DNA from: Paludibacteraceae bacterium
GTDB lineage: Bacteria > Bacteroidota > Bacteroidia > Bacteroidales > Paludibacteraceae
Direction of reading: 5' to 3'
Assembly (NCBI GenBank): GCA_905233935.1
Contig: CAJOFU010000049.1
Coordinates: 1 to 36,564, forward strand
DNA: 36,564 nucleotides
Below the pieces are notes generated by a model. The model did no database searches. It was not told where the DNA came from and saw only the letters and a program-made list of their open reading frames with translations. The position numbers were made by a program, and so were the translations under genes. Of the stretch, positions 1 through 7,597 are shown piece by piece. The stretch's first letter is position 1; every line of letters begins with the position of its first letter.

Positions 1-11
1 TGGAAAATTTC

Positions 12-42
12 TTGCATATGTCAAAAATTTTTCCGAACTTTG
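12..42 (+). promoter_or_regulatory. Candidate Bacteroidota-type promoter for ribBA
   Basis: TTG at 12-14, a 20-nt spacer, then GAACTTTG at 35-42. The -7 box differs from TAnnTTTG by one base (G for T at its first position), but the spacer length matches the other promoters of the window exactly. It points toward ribBA, leaving a long leader of about 160 nt. A second -7-like word, TAACTTTG at 80-87, has no -33 partner at the right distance. Confidence 0.45.
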
Positions 43-101
43 CAGCCAAGTTGCGCATGACGATGATGTTTTAGTTGTTTAACTTTGTTGATTTGGCAAC
101 A

Positions 102-132
102 CAAAGTTACTAAAAATCAACGAATTGTGCAA
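102..132 (-). promoter_or_regulatory. Bacteroidota-type promoter directed out of the left edge
   Basis: On the minus strand TTG (132-130), a 20-nt spacer and a perfect TAACTTTG (109-102). It must serve a leftward gene whose coding sequence lies outside the window, so ribBA and that gene are divergently transcribed. The word AACTTTGT at 81-88 is an inverted copy of ACAAAGTT at 101-108, so the -7 box lies in one arm of a potential hairpin. Confidence 0.6.
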
Positions 133-208
133 CTTTTTTTGCAACTATTTTAAGTCAAAGAACACTTTTTTTTAATTCCGCCAACAGGTTAGTTAATAGT
201 TAATAGAT

Positions 209-1444
209 ATGTTAGATAAAATTGAACAGGCAATCGAAGATATCCGTGCTGGTAAGTTTGTGATAGTAGTGGATGACGAAGACCGCGAGAACGAAGGCGA
301 CTTCATAACTGCGGCGGAGACGATTACGGCAGAAAAAGTGAACTTCATGCTGCATAACGGGCGTGGTGTGCTGTGCTGCCCGCTGACCGAAGAGCGTTGC
401 GCTGAACTCGACCTGGTGCATCAGGTGGCAAACAACACCTCGATGCTCGGCACACCGTTCACCATCACGGTTGACAAGCTGGAAGGTTGCACAACGGGCG
501 TATCGGCGGAGGATAGAGCAGCGACTATCCGTGCGTTGGCCGACCCGAACTCCAAGGCTTCGACGTTCGGTCGCCCGGGACATATCAATCCGTTGTACGC
601 ACAAGCCGACGGCGTGCTCAAGCGTGCCGGTCACACCGAGGCGGCTGTTGACCTCGCGCGCCTCGCGGGTATGCGCCCGTGCGCCGCGCTAATAGAAATA
701 ATGAACGAGGACGGCACGATGGCACGCATGCCGCAACTGGAGCAGGTAGCCAAAGAGTTCGGTCTGCATATCATTTCGATCAAAGACCTGATTGCCTACC
801 GATTGCGTACGGAAGCCGCGCTGCCCAAGAAGCAGAACATCCCGAGTGCGGCATTAGTGGAGCGTGGCGATACGGTATCGCTGCCGACAGAGTACGGCGA
901 GTTCCAACTCACGCCTTTCCGCCAACTGAGCAACGGGCTGGAGCATGTGGTGCTGACCAAAGGCACATGGACGGAGGATGAACCGATCCTGTGCCGCGTA
1001 CACTCATCCTGTATGACGGGCGACATCTTCGGCAGCAAACGTTGCGAATGCGGCGAACAACTCCACGAAGCTATGCGTCGCATTGAGAAAGAGGGGAAAG
1101 GAATACTCGTTTACCTCAACCAAGAGGGGAGAGGAATAGGGCTGATGAACAAAATCAAGGCCTACAAATTGCAGGAGCAAGGCGAGGATACCGTGGAGGC
1201 AAATGTGCATCTGGGCTTCGATGCCGACGAACGGGACTATGGAGTAGGCGCACAAATTTTGCGTTCAATGGGCGCTAAGAATCTGCGACTTATGACAAAT
1301 AATCCCGTAAAAAGAATCGGCTTGGAGAGTTATGGCATAGTTATTGTACAAAACATAGCAATAGAGGTGCAACCGAATCCTTACAACCTACGCTACATGC
1401 GTACGAAGAAGGAAAAGATGCACCACACGTTACACCTTGTATAA
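209..1444 (+). CDS. ribBA: Bifunctional 3,4-dihydroxy-2-butanone-4-phosphate synthase / GTP cyclohydrolase II
   Basis: This enzyme carries out the two entry reactions of riboflavin synthesis in the cytosol: ribulose 5-phosphate to the four-carbon DHBP unit, and GTP to the diaminopyrimidine. The RibB half (about residues 1-200) shows the acidic EDRENEGD motif at 24-31, RPGHINPL at 122-129 and [14 protein letters not shown] after it. The RibA half (about 205-400) shows the zinc site [18 protein letters not shown] with Cys268, Cys279 and Cys281, then NQEGRGIG at 304-311 and DERDYG at 340-345. The length of 411 aa is normal for the fused form. The next gene begins 16 nt downstream, so co-transcription is likely although no functional link is obvious. 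No FMN riboswitch is recognisable in the leader. Identification is secure. Confidence 0.97.
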   Translation: MLDKIEQAIEDIRAGKFVIVVDDEDRENEGDFITAAETITAEKVNFMLHNGRGVLCCPLTEERCAELDLVHQVANNTSMLGTPFTITVDKLEGCTTGVSAEDRAATIRALADPNSKASTFGRPGHINPLYAQADGVLKRAGHTEAAVDLARLAGMRPCAALIEIMNEDGTMARMPQLEQVAKEFGLHIISIKDLIAYRLRTEAALPKKQNIPSAALVERGDTVSLPTEYGEFQLTPFRQLSNGLEHVVLTKGTWTEDEPILCRVHSSCMTGDIFGSKRCECGEQLHEAMRRIEKEGKGILVYLNQEGRGIGLMNKIKAYKLQEQGEDTVEANVHLGFDADERDYGVGAQILRSMGAKNLRLMTNNPVKRIGLESYGIVIVQNIAIEVQPNPYNLRYMRTKKEKMHHTLHLV

Positions 1445-1460
1445 CTAAAAAACTATTGTT

Positions 1461-2858
1461 ATGAAACGCTTGCTATCACTTTTGGTACTTCTGGCTACAG
1501 TTAGCTGGAGTGCTTGGGCAGACGAAACCATCACGGTTACTGCCAACTCAGAGGACATAAGCCAAGCGCTCGATTTGAAAGCGGTGGCTACATTGTTCGG
1601 CACAGTCAAGAACGTGGAGGAGTTCGAAACACTCCTCAACAACCCCGACTCCGCTTTCACCAATTTGGATTTGAACGGTGACGGAGTAGTGGATTACCTC
1701 CGCGTAGTTGAGACCTCGTCCGACAACAAACACCTCGTTGTTATCCAAGCCGTATTGGCAAAGGATGTATTCCAGGATGTGGCATCAATCTATGTTGAGA
1801 AGGACGAAACGACAGGTCAAGTAACCACTCAAGTTATAGGTGACGAATATATCTACGGTACGAACTACATCATCGAACCGGTATATATCTACCGTCCGTA
1901 CATCTACGACTGGTTCTGGGATCCGTTCTGGGTATGTTGGACATCACCTTGGTACTGGGGTTATTACCCGCACTGGTGGCATAGCTGGCATTGCTGCGCA
2001 TGGCACGTCTATTGGGATCGTTGCTACCATTGGCATCACTGCCATCCGTACTGCTCGTACCGTTACGCCTCGCATCCTCGTCCTCACTATCGTGACATGC
2101 ATCACAGCGTATCGCGTAGGGAGTACGCAACCGAGCATCGTGACCGCTCATTCAGTTCGCGTCACACCACAGCTACTAACGCTCGTTCGCTGGATGTATC
2201 CCGCTCGGCAGCAACACGTTCGACGCATGCAGGAGCAGTGGCACCACGCCAAGGCGGATCAGCTCCTACACGGGTAGGCGGCACAGGAGCAACCATGCGC
2301 CATACGACAAGTCGTGACAACACGTTCAGCAGCACCAACCTGCGTCCGCATAGTCCGGCAACCTCAACCCGCCAAGCGGCAAGTGCCCGTCAGGATGCTT
2401 CCCGTCAGCCGGTATCCGCATCGAGGCAAACGAGTTCGCGTCCCACATCAGTAACGACAACACGTTCATCGGCTCAACCGACGCGTGCAGCCAGTACTCG
2501 TACCGCAACGACAACTGCTCCGACGCGTTCAGCAACAGTGACCTCGCGTAGCGCAACGCAGAGTGCTCCTTCCCGTTCGTCAAACTCATATAGCAACTCT
2601 CGTTCGTCAAGCAGTTACAGCAGCAGCCCGCGTTCGTCGAGCAGCAGCTACAGCAGCAGTTCACGTTCGTCGAGTAGCAGTTATAGCGGTGGTTCACGTT
2701 CGTCAAGTAGCAGTTATAGCGGTGGTTCACGCTCGTCAAGTAGCAGTTACAGCGGCGGCTCACGCTCAGGCGGAGGATTCAGTGGCGGAGGTTCACGCTC
2801 CGGAGGTGGATTCAGCGGCGGTGGCGGACGCTCAGGTGGAGGAGGTCCTCGCAGATAA
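1461..2858 (+). CDS. Secreted protein with EF-hand-like loop, Trp/His/Cys-rich patch and Ser-Arg-Gly repeat tail
   Basis: I do not recognise this family. Residues 1-20 form a signal peptide ending SAWA. Residues 21-130 look folded, with a calcium-loop-like DLNGDGVVDYL at 70-80. Residues 146-212 are extremely aromatic and metal-ligand rich: residues 151-200 alone hold 12 Trp, 8 His and 6 Cys. From about 215 the chain is basic and low in complexity (Ser, Thr, Arg, Ala, Gln), and about 375-465 consist of near-identical Arg-Ser-rich, Tyr-Ser-Gly-Gly units followed by Gly-Gly-Phe-Ser-Gly units. The coding DNA of the tail is a tandem repeat with a period of about 30 nt. It lies between ribBA and a phosphopantetheinyl transferase, 16 nt and 2 nt away. 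A cell-envelope role, perhaps in metal binding or adhesion, is only inference. Confidence 0.8.
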   Translation: MKRLLSLLVLLATVSWSAWADETITVTANSEDISQALDLKAVATLFGTVKNVEEFETLLNNPDSAFTNLDLNGDGVVDYLRVVETSSDNKHLVVIQAVLAKDVFQDVASIYVEKDETTGQVTTQVIGDEYIYGTNYIIEPVYIYRPYIYDWFWDPFWVCWTSPWYWGYYPHWWHSWHCCAWHVYWDRCYHWHHCHPYCSYRYASHPRPHYRDMHHSVSRREYATEHRDRSFSSRHTTATNARSLDVSRSAATRSTHAGAVAPRQGGSAPTRVGGTGATMRHTTSRDNTFSSTNLRPHSPATSTRQAASARQDASRQPVSASRQTSSRPTSVTTTRSSAQPTRAASTRTATTTAPTRSATVTSRSATQSAPSRSSNSYSNSRSSSSYSSSPRSSSSSYSSSSRSSSSSYSGGSRSSSSSYSGGSRSSSSSYSGGSRSGGGFSGGGSRSGGGFSGGGGRSGGGGPRR

Positions 2859-2860
2859 AT

Positions 2861-3460
2861 ATGTTCTATCACGTAGAAGAAATACCTGATACGCAGACCA
2901 TGCAAGCGGTAGTAGCCGAACTACTACCGCTTGTTCCTTTGCAGCGACGCGAAAAAGCTTTGCGCTACAAGCATCTACACGGGCAGTATTGCTGCCTGCG
3001 GTCATGGCAACTATTATATGAACTGCTCATTAAGCATGATTACCTGCCCGCTACGTTTCCTTTATCCGAACTCACTTACACTGAAGATGCAGCAGGCAAA
3101 CCCCATTTGAGTATAGCAGTCGAATTTTCTATATCCCACACGAAGAACGCGATTGCAGTGGCGATTGACCGCCAGCCGATAGGCATCGATGTCGAAATGG
3201 TTGCTTCGGCGAAACGACTTGCCGATGCACATTTCCTCGAACGAACCATGAGCGCCGGCGAAAGGCAGAAGATTGCCGCTTCGGCTGATCCTACTATAGC
3301 ATTCACTGAACTGTGGACTCAAAAAGAGGCGCTCGTCAAAGCCCGTGGTACAGGCCTGACTGCGTTGGATACTATTCCTTCGCTGCTTGAGCATGTACAG
3401 GATTATACGCTGCACACTTTCCATACGGATGCGTACGCTTGTTCCATTGCTCACCGATAG
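2861..3460 (+). CDS. 4'-phosphopantetheinyl transferase (Sfp/Gsp type)
   Basis: This family moves the phosphopantetheine arm of CoA onto a conserved serine of acyl or peptidyl carrier proteins. The diagnostic motifs are all present: SISHTKN at about 90-96, the Mg-binding GIDVE at 108-112, and LWTQKEALVKARG at 151-163, whose Glu and Lys complete the active site. At 199 aa it is close to the short Sfp-like forms of Bacteroidales. Its ATG lies 2 nt after the stop of the preceding gene, so translation is probably coupled. No carrier-protein or synthase gene is nearby, so the substrate cannot be told; acyl carrier protein is the default. A strong terminator follows at once. Confidence 0.9.
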   Translation: MFYHVEEIPDTQTMQAVVAELLPLVPLQRREKALRYKHLHGQYCCLRSWQLLYELLIKHDYLPATFPLSELTYTEDAAGKPHLSIAVEFSISHTKNAIAVAIDRQPIGIDVEMVASAKRLADAHFLERTMSAGERQKIAASADPTIAFTELWTQKEALVKARGTGLTALDTIPSLLEHVQDYTLHTFHTDAYACSIAHR

Positions 3461-3478
3461 ATGAACCTTGCACAAACA

Positions 3479-3513
3479 AAAAATCCCACAAACAGATTGT
3501 GGGATTTTTCTTT
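3479..3513. terminator. Bidirectional terminator between convergent operons
   Basis: A perfect 13-bp stem, AAAAATCCCACAA (3479-3491) with TTGTGGGATTTTT (3497-3509), closes on a 5-nt loop. The A-rich left arm and T-rich right arm give U-tracts in both directions. It sits between the phosphopantetheinyl transferase (+) and the ferredoxin (-). Confidence 0.9.
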
Positions 3514-3529
3514 TTGTCCGAGTTCGGGA

Positions 3530-3700
3530 TTATGCCTCGGGAGCGATAGCACCGCTCGGGCATACGTCAGCGCATGTGCCGCAATCAACACAAACGTCGG
3601 GATCAATTACATAGTGCTCGCCCTCGGAGATAGCACCCATCGGGCATTCGTCTTTACATGTACCGCATGCAATGCAGTCGTTAGAAATTTTGTAAGCCAT
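3530..3700 (-). CDS. 2x[4Fe-4S] bacterial-type ferredoxin
   Basis: A 56-aa protein beginning MAYKISNDCIACGTC. Two classical clusters are visible: CIACGTCKDECP at 9-20 and CVDCGTCADVCP at 37-48, each CxxCxxCxxxCP, as expected for a small soluble low-potential electron carrier. It is the last gene of the minus-strand run DivIC-like, membrane protein, RuvC, ferredoxin and ends just before the bidirectional terminator. In anaerobic Bacteroidales such a ferredoxin would accept electrons from 2-oxoacid:ferredoxin oxidoreductases, one of which lies at 22363-25313; the pairing is inference, since the genes are not adjacent. A 67-nt gap full of ATG-containing words separates it from ruvC. Confidence 0.95.
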   Translation of the reverse strand: MAYKISNDCIACGTCKDECPMGAISEGEHYVIDPDVCVDCGTCADVCPSGAIAPEA

Positions 3701-3718
3701 AAGACATTTACGATTTAA

Positions 3719-3775
3719 GTTATTTATTCATTTTTTTATTTTCTTATTTTCTCATTTTCACATTTTTTCATTTTT
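3719..3775 (-). repeat. ATGA-type word array upstream of the ferredoxin gene
   Basis: Read on the minus strand, the gap between ruvC and the ferredoxin gene consists largely of variations on AAAATGA and AAAATAA, the first copies overlapping the end of ruvC. There are several closely spaced ATG triplets, most followed at once by A or TGA. No promoter box is visible in it. Similar arrays occur at 4392-4414, 19920-19952, 20264-20292 and 22320-22362. Confidence 0.6.
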
Positions 3776-4391
3776 TGCCTCGGAGGGCAGCGAGGAGTTT
3801 CTGATTCGGCGTTGTGGCTGCGCTGTCGGCGAGCCCGTGCTGCTTGGCGAACGTTGTCCAGTTCTTTGCTCCTTTTGCGGTATTTACCGGCAAGCCTAAT
3901 TGCAGGAAGTGGCAGTAGGCGATGCCGAGTGCATCTGTGGCGTCGAGTTTCTTGGGCATCTGCTCGTCGGGTATGTGCAGGAATCGCTGCAACATATCTG
4001 CTACCTGCTGCTTTGTGGAGTGACCGTTGCCGGTGATAGCCATCTTAATCTTCATCGGCGAGTACTCGTATATCGGTACGTCCTTTGAAAGTGCTGCGGC
4101 TATGGCAACCCCTTGTGCATGCACAATCTTGATCATCGTCTGCGGGTTCTTGTCCACGAACTGCGTCTCGATGGCAAGGCAGGTAGGATGGTGTTTGTCT
4201 ATCAACTGTTGCAGGAAGAAGAACTCCTGTTGCAATCGTGCATACTGGTCATCTAATTTGTGTACATCCAGTGTGCTGAACTCCTTAATCTCGGCTTTCT
4301 GACCCACGGTGTGCAAGATGGCATAACCCATGTACAGCGTTCCCGGATCGATACCAAGAATAATATGTTCGTTCACCAGTTTGTCCTGCAT
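3768..4391 (-). CDS. ruvC: Crossover junction endodeoxyribonuclease RuvC
   Basis: RuvC is the Holliday-junction resolvase that acts with RuvAB in homologous recombination. The RNase H-like fold is recognisable from ILGIDPGT at 11-18 with catalytic Asp15, CLAIETQFV at 71-79 with Glu75, and KLDATDALGIAYCH near 148-161 carrying the last acidic residues (Asp150 and Asp153). At 207 aa it is slightly longer than usual, with about 40 extra C-terminal residues of low conservation ending AALRGKK. The start at 4391 gives about 10 residues before the first beta strand, a normal arrangement. It is preceded by ATG-rich words and follows the small membrane protein by 23 nt. Confidence 0.95.
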   Translation of the reverse strand: MQDKLVNEHIILGIDPGTLYMGYAILHTVGQKAEIKEFSTLDVHKLDDQYARLQQEFFFLQQLIDKHHPTCLAIETQFVDKNPQTMIKIVHAQGVAIAAALSKDVPIYEYSPMKIKMAITGNGHSTKQQVADMLQRFLHIPDEQMPKKLDATDALGIAYCHFLQLGLPVNTAKGAKNWTTFAKQHGLADSAATTPNQKLLAALRGKK

Positions 4392-4414
4392 TTGCTCATT
4401 TCCCCATTTTATTA

Positions 4415-4573
4415 TTACCTTCCCCTCATCCGAAACGATCCGGAGAGAACAACAAGAACAGCACCAGCTACGAGTGCATAATCCGCGTACGGCTCAATAT
4501 CCTGCGTAGATAGTATAGCACCTACAGCTACTACGATCAATCCTACTATCAATAGTATCTTTCCGGTTTTCAT
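4415..4573 (-). CDS. Small two-helix membrane protein
   Basis: A 52-aa protein starting MKTGKILLIVG and ending SFRMRGR. Two hydrophobic segments, about 5-21 and 32-46, are separated by a short acidic loop (STQDIEPYADY); the tail is basic, so a hairpin with both ends in the cytoplasm is likely. Its ATG overlaps the TGA of the upstream DivIC-like gene (ATGA overlap), which is strong evidence of translation and coupling. I do not know a function. Small two-TM proteins at this place in Bacteroidales are usually annotated as hypothetical. Its coupling to a division protein hints at the envelope, no more. Confidence 0.75.
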   Translation of the reverse strand: MKTGKILLIVGLIVVAVGAILSTQDIEPYADYALVAGAVLVVLSGSFRMRGR

Positions 4574-4884
4574 TTTACTATATAGACATCTTCATTTGGC
4601 GCGTGCATGTGATAGTGCTCACGGGCGTAACGCTCCAGGCTGTCGGTGTTCGACAGCACTTCCAGTTCGCGCTGATAAGTAGCAATGTTCTGACGACTCT
4701 CGTCAATCTGCTTTTCCAGACGATGTGCCTGACGCACGCGTTTGATTTGCTTAACCAGACTCTGATCCCCAATAAAGAAGAAGAACACACCAAAAATAAG
4801 GCACGTGATCGTATATTTGTTCACCACCCAACGATCGAGCCAAGGATGCTCGTCAAGATATTTTCGTACGTCTGTAAACTTCAT
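4570..4884 (-). CDS. FtsB/DivIC-family septum formation initiator
   Basis: A 104-aa bitopic protein: cytoplasmic N-terminus of about 23 residues, one hydrophobic helix at about 26-42 (TCLIFGVFFFFIG), then a periplasmic coiled coil (about 45-82, rich in Lys, Arg, Gln and Glu) and a short C-terminal cap with SLERYAREHYHMHAPNEDVYIV. The cap motif, Leu-Glu-x-Tyr-Ala-Arg-Glu then an acidic VYIV end, is typical of the FtsB/DivIC family, which links FtsQ/DivIB and FtsL in the divisome. It is first in its operon and has its own strong promoter at 4912-4943. The family is secure; assignment to a specific member is not possible here. Confidence 0.88.
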   Translation of the reverse strand: MKFTDVRKYLDEHPWLDRWVVNKYTITCLIFGVFFFFIGDQSLVKQIKRVRQAHRLEKQIDESRQNIATYQRELEVLSNTDSLERYAREHYHMHAPNEDVYIVK

Positions 4885-4911
4885 TTATTGCCCGATTGCA
4901 GAAAAATCGTA

Positions 4912-4943
4912 CAAAGTTACATAAAATTTTAGACATTTGCAAA
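4912..4943 (-). promoter_or_regulatory. Bacteroidota-type promoter for the DivIC-like operon
   Basis: Minus strand: TTTG (4943-4940), a 20-nt spacer, and a perfect -7 box TAACTTTG (4919-4912). The -33 box lies in the palindromic word ATTTGCAAAT. It should drive the DivIC-like gene, the membrane protein, ruvC and the ferredoxin. The divergent C1 peptidase may use TTTG at 4947-4950 with an imperfect TACGATTTTTG from 4972. Confidence 0.85.
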
Positions 4944-5020
4944 TAGTTTGCACTTTTTTTTTGATTTATGGTACGATTTTTGCATTTTGTAATTTATTAA
5001 ATATCGAAATAACACGAATA

Positions 5021-6262
5021 ATGAAAAACTGTTTCTTATTTTTGGCATTAATGCTTTCTGTCAGCATGTCTGCTCAGATGACAGGTTTGGCTGTTGTGGA
5101 TGATCCTGAAGATGACATCGAACTGACGGAGGACGAAGGTTTCCGTTTTACTACGATTGACAGTATTGCTATTACTCCGGTCAAAGACCAGAACCGTTCA
5201 TCGACTTGTTGGGCATTCTCAGCCATCGGATTCCTTGAGAGCGAACTGTTGCGTATGGGAAAGGGCGAATATGACCTGAGTGAGATGTTCGTGGTGAGCA
5301 AGACGATGATGGATCGTGCGACGTATTTCGTTCGAATGTACGGTGACGGCAGCAGTTTTGCCCCCGGCGGCAGTGCGTATGATGTGTTGTATTGCATGTC
5401 GCATTACGGCTTAGTTCCGCAAGAAGCGATGCCCGGTATTCGTTACGGCGCAGCCAAAAGCGATACACTGCCTGTTCATAACGAGTTGGATGCTGTGGCA
5501 GGAGGATATCTCAAAGCGCTTACCGGTGGAAAGCTCAAGAAATTAACCCCTGTGTGGCGTGAGGGTTTGCAGGCAATCTATGATACGTATCTGGGCAAGT
5601 GCCCCGAAGAGTTCACTTATAAGGGCAAGACTTATACGCCGCGCAGTTTTGTAGAGGAACTCGGACTCAAAGAGGAAGATTATATCAGTATAACCAGTTA
5701 TACTCATCATCCGTTTTATGAGCGTTTTGCTCTCGAGGTGCCCGACAACTGGCGTATGGATCAGATGTACAATATCCCGATTGACGAACTCATGGCGGTT
5801 ATTGACAACGCTCTTGCCAAGGGCTATACTGTTGTGTGGGGTGCTGACGTGAGCGAGGAAGGGTTCACGCGCAAAGGCGTAGGTGTCGTTCCCGATGCAG
5901 AGAATGGTGCAGAGCTGACAGGCAGTGACATGGCGCATTGGCTCGGACTAAAAGCCGATGAACGGCGCGAGGAGTTGACCAAGAAACCGCTGCCGGAGTT
6001 GGAAGTAACCCAACAGATGCGTCAGGATGCCTTTGACCGCTGGGAAACGACTGATGACCACGGCATGCAGATCTTCGGCATCGCACATGATCAGAATGGT
6101 AAGAAATACTACATGGTCAAGAACTCTTGGGGAAAACTCCGTTCGGATTATAACGGTATATGGTACGTCAGCGAAGCATTTATGCGCTACAAGACGAACG
6201 ATATCCTCGTTCACAAGGATGCTCTGCCCAAAGACGTCCGCAAGAAACTCAATATGAAATAA
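5021..6262 (+). CDS. Secreted C1-family cysteine peptidase, bleomycin hydrolase/PepC-like
   Basis: Papain-fold cysteine aminopeptidase relative with a signal peptide (MKNCFLFLALMLSVSMSA), so it acts outside the cytoplasm, unlike classical PepC. I choose ATG 5021 over the upstream in-frame start at 4937 because it begins the signal peptide and the extra segment would lie across the promoter region. Gln57 and Cys63 sit in PVKDQNRSSTCWAFSA, the oxyanion and nucleophile motif. His347 is in DDHGMQIFGIA and Asn368 in VKNSWG, which completes the triad. At 413 aa mature-like length fits the C1B bleomycin hydrolase group. Its natural substrate is probably dietary or host peptides at the cell surface or periplasm; this is inference. 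It is followed by a three-hairpin array and a sensor kinase. Confidence 0.9.
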   Translation: MKNCFLFLALMLSVSMSAQMTGLAVVDDPEDDIELTEDEGFRFTTIDSIAITPVKDQNRSSTCWAFSAIGFLESELLRMGKGEYDLSEMFVVSKTMMDRATYFVRMYGDGSSFAPGGSAYDVLYCMSHYGLVPQEAMPGIRYGAAKSDTLPVHNELDAVAGGYLKALTGGKLKKLTPVWREGLQAIYDTYLGKCPEEFTYKGKTYTPRSFVEELGLKEEDYISITSYTHHPFYERFALEVPDNWRMDQMYNIPIDELMAVIDNALAKGYTVVWGADVSEEGFTRKGVGVVPDAENGAELTGSDMAHWLGLKADERREELTKKPLPELEVTQQMRQDAFDRWETTDDHGMQIFGIAHDQNGKKYYMVKNSWGKLRSDYNGIWYVSEAFMRYKTNDILVHKDALPKDVRKKLNMK

Positions 6263-6350
6263 CCCTTTAACGTTTTCTCGGCAGAGAAAACCATTTTAAC
6301 CCTTTAACGTTTTTCTTAAGAAAAACCCTTTTAACGTTCACGCAGTGAAC
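6263..6350 (+). repeat. Triple CCCTTTAACG-hairpin array
   Basis: Three modules fill the whole gap between the peptidase stop and the kinase start. Each begins CCCTTTAACG (6263-6272, 6300-6309) or CCCTTTTAACG (6326-6336), and the last G opens an inverted repeat. The three hairpins differ in sequence: GTTTTCTC/GAGAAAAC with loop GGCA (6272-6291); the perfect palindrome GTTTTTCTTAAGAAAAAC (6309-6326); and GTTCAC/GTGAAC with loop GCA (6336-6350). The last ends 8 nt before the ATG at 6359, so it should influence translation initiation of the kinase. Confidence 0.8.
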
Positions 6351-6358
6351 CACATGTT

Positions 6359-7501
6359 ATGCGAAAAAGTGTTAGTTGGATAATTGTTCTCTTCGCCCTG
6401 CTCTTTGTTGGAGCGTCGGCGTGGTTCACAAGGCGGCTGTCAATGCAGTTTGCTCAGGTCGAGAAACAGCGAATGGAGATCTGGGCTGAAGCTACCCGGC
6501 AACTCGTGCTCGCCGACGAAAATACGGATATCACTCTGTATTCCTCAATTATTGAGGCGAATACTACGATTCCCGTCTATATGACCGATGCCGATTACCA
6601 TGTCATCCTTACACGTAATGTGCAAGAGCCTAAAATAAATATCGAAGAGTTCTACGCAAGGAAAATCGCCCGCCTTCGCAATGAGCAAACGCCCATTGAA
6701 GTACGTGTGTCGCCTCAGGTGACGCAGTATATTTTCTATGAAGAGTCCAACCTGCTTAGGCAACTACGGTGGTTCCCATGGGTGCAGATGCTCGTCGTGC
6801 TCAGTTTCATGGCGCTAATCGTCACCTATATCATCACCTCATACCGCAACGAGCAAAACCGCGTGTGGGTAGGACTGTCCAAGGAAACAGCTCACCAACT
6901 CGGAACGCCTATCTCTTCGCTCAACGGATGGCTCGAACTGCTCAAAACAAAGTACCCTGATGACGAACTTCTGCCGGATATAGCTACCGACGTCAACCGT
7001 CTGCAATTGGTTGCCGAACGATTCTCGCGTATCGGCAGTTCGCCCACATTGATGCCAACTGATATGCGAAAGATTGTTGAGGAGTCTGTTACGTACATGC
7101 GCACGCGCGTATCAAATAAGGTAGAAATCGAACTAACAATCGACGAGCACCCTGCCGAAGCATATACAGCATCCGTTGATGCTCCGCTAATGGAGTGGGT
7201 GACTGAGAATCTTATCAAGAACGCTGTCGATGCCATGAACGGTCGAGGATGGATCGGTTTGCATCTGACAGCGAGCGGCAATAACATCATCCTTGATGTT
7301 ACCGACACCGGACGTGGCATAGAGCGTAAACGCTATCGTCAAGTTTTCCGCCCGGGCTACACAACAAAAACCCGAGGGTGGGGATTAGGCTTGAGCCTCT
7401 GCAAACGTATCGTCGAACAATACCATCGCGGCAAGATCTTCGTCCATAAGTCTGTTGTCAGCAAGGGTACAACCTTCCGCGTTATCCTAAAACAAAAGTG
7501 A
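6359..7501 (+). CDS. Membrane-bound sensor histidine kinase
   Basis: A 380-aa inner-membrane kinase. TM helices lie at about 5-23 and 138-160, with a periplasmic sensor domain of about 110 residues between them. The dimerisation/phospho-acceptor helix has ETAHQLGTPISSLNGWLELL with His179, where QLGTPISS replaces the more usual ELRTPL; this H-Q-L-G-T-P form is common in Bacteroidota kinases. The ATPase domain has the N box ENLIKNAVD (Asn288), G1 DTGRG (316-320) and G2 GWGLGL (340-345); a classical F box is weak. No response regulator lies beside it, so the partner is unknown. Its stop codon lies in the left arm of a strong terminator. Confidence 0.93.
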   Translation: MRKSVSWIIVLFALLFVGASAWFTRRLSMQFAQVEKQRMEIWAEATRQLVLADENTDITLYSSIIEANTTIPVYMTDADYHVILTRNVQEPKINIEEFYARKIARLRNEQTPIEVRVSPQVTQYIFYEESNLLRQLRWFPWVQMLVVLSFMALIVTYIITSYRNEQNRVWVGLSKETAHQLGTPISSLNGWLELLKTKYPDDELLPDIATDVNRLQLVAERFSRIGSSPTLMPTDMRKIVEESVTYMRTRVSNKVEIELTIDEHPAEAYTASVDAPLMEWVTENLIKNAVDAMNGRGWIGLHLTASGNNIILDVTDTGRGIERKRYRQVFRPGYTTKTRGWGLGLSLCKRIVEQYHRGKIFVHKSVVSKGTTFRVILKQK

Positions 7502-7528
7502 GTTCCGCATTGGAACTCACTTTTGTTT
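7490..7528. terminator. Strong bidirectional terminator, overlapping the kinase stop
   Basis: Perfect 17-bp stem, AAACAAAAGTGAGTTCC (7490-7506) with GGAACTCACTTTTGTTT (7512-7528), loop GCATT. The kinase stop TGA at 7499-7501 is inside the left arm. It separates convergent units. A second palindrome, TAATCTGT/ACAGATTA (7571-7588), follows three AATCTGTT words and stands next to the stop of the outer-membrane protein gene, so it may serve the leftward unit. Confidence 0.88.
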
Positions 7529-7597
7529 GATTGCAATTCTAAATATTCATTGCAATCTGTTAAATCTGTTTAATCTGTGAACAGATTAGCATTTGCA

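Noticed and set aside
1..208. FMN riboswitch ahead of ribBA
   Set aside because: None of the conserved FMN-aptamer segments is visible.
3461..3718. 85-codon plus-strand frame after the phosphopantetheinyl transferase
   Set aside because: It runs through a terminator and is opposite a clear 2x[4Fe-4S] ferredoxin.
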